From Cycloclasticus sp. (GTDB lineage Bacteria; Pseudomonadota; Gammaproteobacteria; Methylococcales; Cycloclasticaceae): a stretch of DNA of 5,616 bases. The notes below the pieces were generated by a model that did not search any database, had not been told where the DNA came from, and saw only the letters and a list, made by a program, of their open reading frames with translations. A program made the translations under genes and the position numbers. The stretch lies in assembly GCA_016764415.1 (NCBI GenBank), contig JAESRY010000136.1:1-5616 (forward strand), given 5' to 3'. Positions 1-3,071 of this stretch are shown in pieces (positions within the stretch are counted from its first letter, which is position 1; every line of letters starts with the position of its first letter).

Positions 1-120
1 CACGCCCAATAATGTTTGCTGTGCCTCACCGTTTTTTATCCCTTCAACCAACGCTTTTATCGCCTTTGGCTGATCGCCAGCAGGTTCAAATGGCGAATGA
101 ATGGTGAATTTTTTATTCAT
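1..120 (-). CDS. uvrB: UvrB, excinuclease ABC subunit B (N-terminal fragment, runs off left edge)
   Basis: UvrB is the helicase-like, damage-verifying subunit of the cytoplasmic UvrABC nucleotide excision repair complex. Only the first 40 codons are present. They read [15 protein letters not shown], then [13 protein letters not shown], and end in QTLLGV. This matches the UvrB start: the adenine-recognising GDQPxAI motif (G15-I21 here) followed by the QTLLGVTGSGKT Walker A segment, which is cut at the window edge just before TGSGKT. The ATG at 120-118 is well supported, because an in-frame TGA lies only 15 bases upstream (135-133) with no other start codon between. No convincing Shine-Dalgarno sequence precedes it. 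The gene is divergent from the aminotransferase gene, separated by 126 bp. The family is typically about 670 residues, so most of the gene lies outside the window. Confidence 0.94.
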   Translation of the reverse strand, partial: MNKKFTIHSPFEPAGDQPKAIKALVEGIKNGEAQQTLLGV

Positions 121-246
121 AGGGATTATGTGTCAGCGCAGCATCTAGTAGAATGCCCAGTTAATAGTGTGCAAACGTTAATTTTATTCTAAAACCATGT
201 ACAACACTCCATTAAGCTGAACTTTATTGATAGAGAAAGATAAACA
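121..246. promoter_or_regulatory. Divergent control region between uvrB and the aminotransferase gene
   Basis: This 126-bp gap must contain promoters for both divergent genes, but no textbook pair stands out. For the rightward gene the best candidate is TTAATA (161-166), 18 bases, then TATTCT (185-190). A TAGAAT also occurs at 149-154 without a good -35. For leftward uvrB, a TAGAAT lies on the minus strand at about 188-193 with only a poor -35. A 16-mer at 145-160 resembles a degenerate LexA box: on the minus strand it reads CTG-N10-TAG against the consensus CTG-N10-CAG. AGAGAAAG, about 8 bases before the ATG at 247, is a weak ribosome binding site for the aminotransferase. All of these sites are tentative. 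Confidence 0.4.
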
Positions 247-1437
247 ATGAGCATTAAATTATCACAACGCGTTCAACGCATAAAACCTTCCCCAACATTG
301 GCAGTCACCGCAAGGGCTGCTGCTTTACGTGCCGCCGGACAAGACATTATTGGATTGGGCGCAGGCGAACCCGACTTTGACACCCCGGAGCATATCAAGC
401 AAGCCGCCAGAGATGCTATTAATGCCGGAAAGACAAAATACACCGCTGTTGACGGAACCGTTGAACTTAAAAACGCCATTATCGATAAATTAAAACGCGA
501 TAATCAACTCGATTACCAGCTTGACCAAGTTCTTGTATCGTGCGGCGGCAAGCAAAGCTTCTTTAACTTAGCGCAAGCACTGCTAGACGATGGAGACGAA
601 GTCATCATCCCAGCACCTTATTGGGTCTCTTATCCAGACATGAGCCTGTTAGCCGGTGGCGTACCGGTTGTTGTGCAAGCAAGTCAAGAACAAGCATTTA
701 AAATCACCCCAGAACAACTCGAAGCGGCCATTACAAATAAGACCAAGCTGGTCGTCATCAATAGTCCCTCTAATCCCAGCGGCAAGGCTTACACCAAAGC
801 AGAATTAGCCGCACTCGGAGAAGTACTGGTAAAACACCCATCTATTATTGTTGCAACCGACGACATGTACGAACACATTCTTTGGTGTGACGAACCGTTC
901 AGCAATATCGTTATGGCGTGCCCTGCGTTGTACGAACAAACAATCGTATTGAATGGCGTTTCCAAAGCCTACTCAATGACAGGCTGGCGCATTGGCTATG
1001 CAGCAGGCCCTACAGACTTAATTAAAGCGATGAAGAAAATTCAATCGCAAAGCACATCAAACCCAACATCTATATCACAATACGCCGCGCAAGCCGCTCT
1101 AGAGGGTGACCAGACGTGCATTAGCGAAATGCTTGTTGCGTTTGAAGAGCGCCATGATTATGTTGTAGAACGCCTTAACGCGATTGAAGGGGTTAGCTGC
1201 ATCACATCAGACGGCACCTTCTACTGCTTCCCCGATTTCAACCCAGTGCTTAATAGAATGGGCGATATCGCTAACGATGTAGACTTGGCTGAATTCATTC
1301 TAGAAAAATCAGGCGTCGCGCTAGTACCCGGTTCAGCATTTGGCTTAGATGGGCACATGCGCATTTCCATAGCAACCAGCATGGAAAACCTTGTCAATGC
1401 AATGGATAGAATAGCGGCGCTCCTTAACGAAAAATAA
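247..1437 (+). CDS. aspC: PLP-dependent aminotransferase, aspartate aminotransferase type (class I, subgroup Ib)
   Basis: This is a cytoplasmic fold-type I transaminase, most likely interconverting aspartate and 2-oxoglutarate with oxaloacetate and glutamate. The 396-residue length is normal for subgroup Ib. Visible hallmarks are: the N-terminal GLGAGEPDFDTP (37-48); Tyr65 in the KYT motif; GGKQ (100-103); the cofactor-stacking aromatic Trp126 in PAPYWVSYP; Asn176 in SPSNPSG; TDDMYEHI with Asp205 and Tyr208 contacting PLP; the Schiff-base lysine Lys240 in GVSKAYSMTGWRIGY; the phosphate-binding Arg248; and the carboxylate-binding Arg372 in HMRISIA. No key residue is missing. The ATG start has a weak AGAGAAAG upstream and begins with the family-typical LSQRVQRIKPSPT. 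Some subgroup Ib enzymes also accept prephenate or aromatic substrates, so the exact substrate is inferred. No strong terminator follows the stop, and the transcript may continue through tRNA-Asn to the terminator at 1589-1619. Confidence 0.93.
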   Translation: MSIKLSQRVQRIKPSPTLAVTARAAALRAAGQDIIGLGAGEPDFDTPEHIKQAARDAINAGKTKYTAVDGTVELKNAIIDKLKRDNQLDYQLDQVLVSCGGKQSFFNLAQALLDDGDEVIIPAPYWVSYPDMSLLAGGVPVVVQASQEQAFKITPEQLEAAITNKTKLVVINSPSNPSGKAYTKAELAALGEVLVKHPSIIVATDDMYEHILWCDEPFSNIVMACPALYEQTIVLNGVSKAYSMTGWRIGYAAGPTDLIKAMKKIQSQSTSNPTSISQYAAQAALEGDQTCISEMLVAFEERHDYVVERLNAIEGVSCITSDGTFYCFPDFNPVLNRMGDIANDVDLAEFILEKSGVALVPGSAFGLDGHMRISIATSMENLVNAMDRIAALLNEK

Positions 1438-1461
1438 ATAGCGCTTATCATTGAATAGCTA

Positions 1462-1490
1462 TTGACCAAAACACCCGCGTTTCGTAAGAT
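1462..1490 (+). promoter_or_regulatory. Sigma70-type promoter of tRNA-Asn with GC-rich discriminator
   Basis: TTGACC (1462-1467; 5 of 6 bases match TTGACA) and TAAGAT (1485-1490; 4 of 6 match TATAAT) are separated by exactly 17 bases. Transcription would start near 1497, about 10 bases before the mature tRNA. The stretch just after the -10 (ACGCGACC) is GC-rich, as in stable-RNA promoters under stringent (ppGpp) control. The stringent link is inferred from family knowledge. The -35 overlaps the right arm of a weak inverted repeat, AATAGC at 1437-1442 with GCTATT at 1458-1463. Confidence 0.7.
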
Positions 1491-1506
1491 ACGCGACCTG
1501 AACAAT

Positions 1507-1582
1507 TCCTCTGTAGCTCAGTCGGTAGAGCAAATGACTGTTAATCATTGGGTCACTGGTTCGAATCCAGTCGGAGGAGCCA
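1507..1582 (+). tRNA. tRNA-Asn (anticodon GTT)
   Basis: A complete 76-nt cloverleaf with an encoded CCA end. The acceptor stem is TCCTCTG (1507-1513) with CGGAGGA (1572-1578), containing one T-G wobble. The D stem is GCTC/GAGC (1516-1519 with 1528-1531). The anticodon stem is AATGA/TCATT (1533-1537 with 1545-1549), around the loop CTGTTAA with anticodon GTT at 1540-1542. The variable loop has 5 nt. The T stem is ACTGG/CCAGT, with TTCGAAT as the loop. The discriminator base is G1579, followed by CCA at 1580-1582. The sequence closely resembles gammaproteobacterial tRNA-Asn. The AU-rich anticodon stem is like the Pseudomonas form rather than the GC-richer E. coli form. Confidence 0.98.
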
Positions 1583-1588
1583 ATTATC

Positions 1589-1619
1589 AAAGCCTTAGCG
1601 TAAAAACTAGGGCTTTTTT
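1589..1619 (+). terminator. Rho-independent terminator of the tRNA-Asn transcript
   Basis: A 10-bp stem pairs AAAGCCTTAG (1589-1598) with CTAGGGCTTT (1607-1616), with one T-G wobble. The loop is the 8-nt CGTAAAAA, and the T-run covers 1614-1619. It begins 6 bases after the tRNA CCA end. It probably ends both the tRNA transcript and any read-through from the aminotransferase gene. Confidence 0.87.
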
Positions 1620-1785
1620 ATGTCTGGAATTTGTCGGTTCAACTATTGAAGTATAAATTGCGTTTATTTACACCATTCCAAAAAAACATATAGGCACTGA
1701 GCTTGAGAAGCCTCTTTTTGGTAGGTGCTGATGAAAACAAAGAAGTAGGAAAGCAAAGCCCTCTGCTAAGAAGCAAAACAAATCA

Positions 1786-1804
1786 TACATTGATGTAAAA
1801 TGTA
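1786..1804. promoter_or_regulatory. Overlapping inverted repeats, candidate operator of the protease gene
   Basis: TACAT-TG-ATGTA (1786-1797) is a perfect hyphenated palindrome. The same left arm also pairs with a second right arm: TACATT (1786-1791), 7 bases, AATGTA (1799-1804). There are thus three TACAT-type half-sites within 19 bases, covering the candidate -35. That position suits a repressor or a dimeric activator. The regulator is unknown, and AT-rich DNA gives such repeats by chance fairly often. Confidence 0.3.
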
Positions 1805-1818
1805 ATCAGAAGTTAAAT
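1790..1818 (+). promoter_or_regulatory. Candidate sigma70 promoter of the HtrA-like protease gene
   Basis: TTGATG (1790-1795; 4 of 6 consensus) and TTAAAT (1813-1818; 4 of 6) are spaced by 17 bases. Transcription would begin near 1825, giving a leader of about 68 nt before the ATG at 1893. The match is moderate, but it is the best spaced pair I found upstream of the gene. Confidence 0.4.
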
Positions 1819-1878
1819 TTAGCCTAAGTGAATGGGCTAGGCCGAGTGATCTTTTGGTCTCTCTGGTCATTAAGCCTT

Positions 1879-1887
1879 TAAGGAGGT
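1879..1887 (+). promoter_or_regulatory. Full-length Shine-Dalgarno sequence for the protease gene
   Basis: TAAGGAGGT is a complete 9-base complement to the 3' end of 16S rRNA. It lies 5 bases before the ATG at 1893. It fixes the start codon and predicts efficient initiation, in contrast to the weak sites before the aminotransferase gene and uvrB. Confidence 0.9.
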
Positions 1888-1892
1888 AAACC

Positions 1893-2972
1893 ATGGTTTG
1901 TCAAAATCTCTATCCATTTAAAAGCAGTAATAAGACGCTTTCTACTCGACTTCTTTTCCAATGTGCTTGGATAAGTTGTTTGTGCCTGATTTCAACGTCT
2001 TTGTTCGCAACAGATTTTAGCAAGCTATTCACTAAAGTAGATAATGCTGTTGTAGTTTTACACACATACTCTTCAGCTCCAGACCCTAAAAATGCAACAA
2101 CTACAGTGAGCTTAAAAAGCTTAGGGACAGGAACAGTTATTAGCAAGTCAGGAAAGATTTTAACAGCCGCTCACGTTGTGCAAACTGTCGATTCTATTCA
2201 TGTTGAATTTCGAAATGGTGAAAAAATATTAGGGAAAGTTATCGCTTCTGAGCCGACAGCAGATCTTGCCGTAATACAGTTAAGTCGACTTCCTGACAAT
2301 CTAGCTGTAATTGAGCTAGGTGATTCAGATAAGGTAAAAGTTGGGCAAGAAGTTGTCGTGATTGGTACGCCTTATGGCTTGGAACATACACTGACAGTGG
2401 GCCATATTAGCGCTAGGCATCAACCTGAACAGCTAAAAAACCCATTTTTTCAAGGTGAGTTTTTTCAAACTGATGCCGCTATAAACCAAGGTAACTCTGG
2501 CGGTCCTGTTTTTGATAGCGAAGGAAAGCTAATCGGCATTGTTAGTTACATCACAACTAAATCAGGTGGAAATGAAGGGCTTGGTTTTGCGGTTACATCA
2601 AATACTGCTAAACAATTATTAACTAACGACGCAAATTTTTGGAGCGGACTGAAGGCTATACCAATTACAGGGGTGCTTGCAGAGGCACTAAATTACCCTC
2701 TTGACTATGGATCTCTTGTGCAGACTGTTGCCGATGGTTCTCCTTCCAAAAATGCAGGCATAAGAGGCGGTAACCTCCATATAAAAATTGGCGATAATCC
2801 TATTTTATTGGGCGGAGATATCATTGTTACTGTCGAAAGCTTGCAAGTAAAAGGAAAAGATAATTACAACAAAATCATTAGTGCAATCAAGAAGGTAAAA
2901 AAAGGCGATGCCATCAAAGTAAAACTCTATCGACAGGGTATATTTCGTACCATTAATGTTGAAAAACCCTGA
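1893..2972 (+). CDS. Secreted HtrA/Deg-type serine protease (trypsin-like S1C, one PDZ domain)
   Basis: This is a predicted periplasmic or membrane-associated protease of the HtrA family, which degrades or processes misfolded envelope proteins. The N-terminus is a probable signal peptide: a basic stretch (K10-R19), a hydrophobic core at about 20-38, and a likely cut after Ala39 in SLFA-TDF. The protease domain (about 43-245) has the full triad: His94 in TAAHVV, Asp124 in TADLAV and Ser202 in GNSGGPV. A single PDZ domain follows (about 257-355), containing SPSKNAGIRGGN and LGGDIIVTV, a form seen in many bacterial and archaeal HtrA-like proteins. The 359-residue length resembles DegS rather than two-PDZ DegP, but the export signal looks cleavable and a DegS role is not shown. 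The start is fixed by the perfect Shine-Dalgarno at 1879-1887. The gene appears monocistronic, with a terminator directly after it, and is convergent with the large gene. Its DNA is more AT-rich than the aminotransferase gene. Confidence 0.93.
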   Translation: MVCQNLYPFKSSNKTLSTRLLFQCAWISCLCLISTSLFATDFSKLFTKVDNAVVVLHTYSSAPDPKNATTTVSLKSLGTGTVISKSGKILTAAHVVQTVDSIHVEFRNGEKILGKVIASEPTADLAVIQLSRLPDNLAVIELGDSDKVKVGQEVVVIGTPYGLEHTLTVGHISARHQPEQLKNPFFQGEFFQTDAAINQGNSGGPVFDSEGKLIGIVSYITTKSGGNEGLGFAVTSNTAKQLLTNDANFWSGLKAIPITGVLAEALNYPLDYGSLVQTVADGSPSKNAGIRGGNLHIKIGDNPILLGGDIIVTVESLQVKGKDNYNKIISAIKKVKKGDAIKVKLYRQGIFRTINVEKP

Positions 2973-2974
2973 AT

Positions 2975-3013
2975 AGCCAGAGAAAACATTCGCTCTAATT
3001 TTCGGCTCTTTTT
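2975..3013 (+). terminator. Probable rho-independent terminator of the protease gene
   Basis: Three bases after the stop, AGCC (2975-2978) pairs with GGCT (3004-3007). Inside it GAAAA (2982-2986) pairs with TTTTC (2999-3003), across a 3-nt bulge (AGA). CTTTTT (3008-3013) follows immediately. An alternative inner stem is AGAG (2979-2982) with CTCT (2993-2996). The interrupted stem makes it moderate in strength. The remaining bases to 3071 are AT-rich. For the opposite strand I see only a weak ACCTAA/TTAGGT stem after the stop of the convergent gene. Confidence 0.5.
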
Positions 3014-3071
3014 GTTAAATTAATTTAGGGCCTGAAACCTAACAATTTGCTTTTAGTATTTTTTAGGTCAA

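Larger units (their letters stand above)
1620..1892. other. Non-coding stretch between tRNA-Asn terminator and protease gene
   Basis: I see no convincing gene here. Short open frames exist (for example 1694-1795) but lack an ATG near their beginning and a ribosome binding site. GAGCTT (1699-1704), loop GAG, AAGCCTC (1708-1714) and five T's (1715-1719) form a small bulged hairpin that could be a weak second terminator. The right part holds the candidate promoter and inverted repeats at 1786-1818, described separately. The transcribed leader (about 1825-1892) can form either of two alternative 5-bp stems, TAGCC/GGCTA or GCCTA/TAGGC, near 1820-1843. These stems are short and may mean nothing. 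The leader ends in a very strong Shine-Dalgarno sequence. Confidence 0.6.

Noticed and set aside
273..479. Antisense frame of 68 codons within the aminotransferase gene (also 1221-1505 and 1910-2146)
   Set aside because: These lie opposite well-recognised enzymes and show no family signature.
1437..1463. Inverted repeat AATAGC/GCTATT just after the aminotransferase stop
   Set aside because: It is a 6-bp, mostly A-T stem with a 15-nt loop and no T-run; it is unlikely to terminate transcription and overlaps the tRNA promoter.
1462..1656. Open frame of 64 codons on the plus strand across the tRNA
   Set aside because: It is the translation of tRNA-Asn and its terminator; the SSVAQSVEQ and GSNPVGGA stretches are the usual false peptide from a tRNA gene. 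It has no ribosome binding site.
1753..1760. GCAAAGCC, reminiscent of the conserved core of class I cyclic-di-GMP riboswitches
   Set aside because: The partner elements expected nearby (GGCAAACC upstream and a GGTAG...GGGTTACC tail downstream) are absent, so no aptamer can be built.
1694..1795. 34-codon frame beginning ALSLRSLFLVGADENK after a TAG stop
   Set aside because: There is no ATG near its beginning, no Shine-Dalgarno site and no recognisable homology. It could be a gene remnant, but chance explains it equally well.
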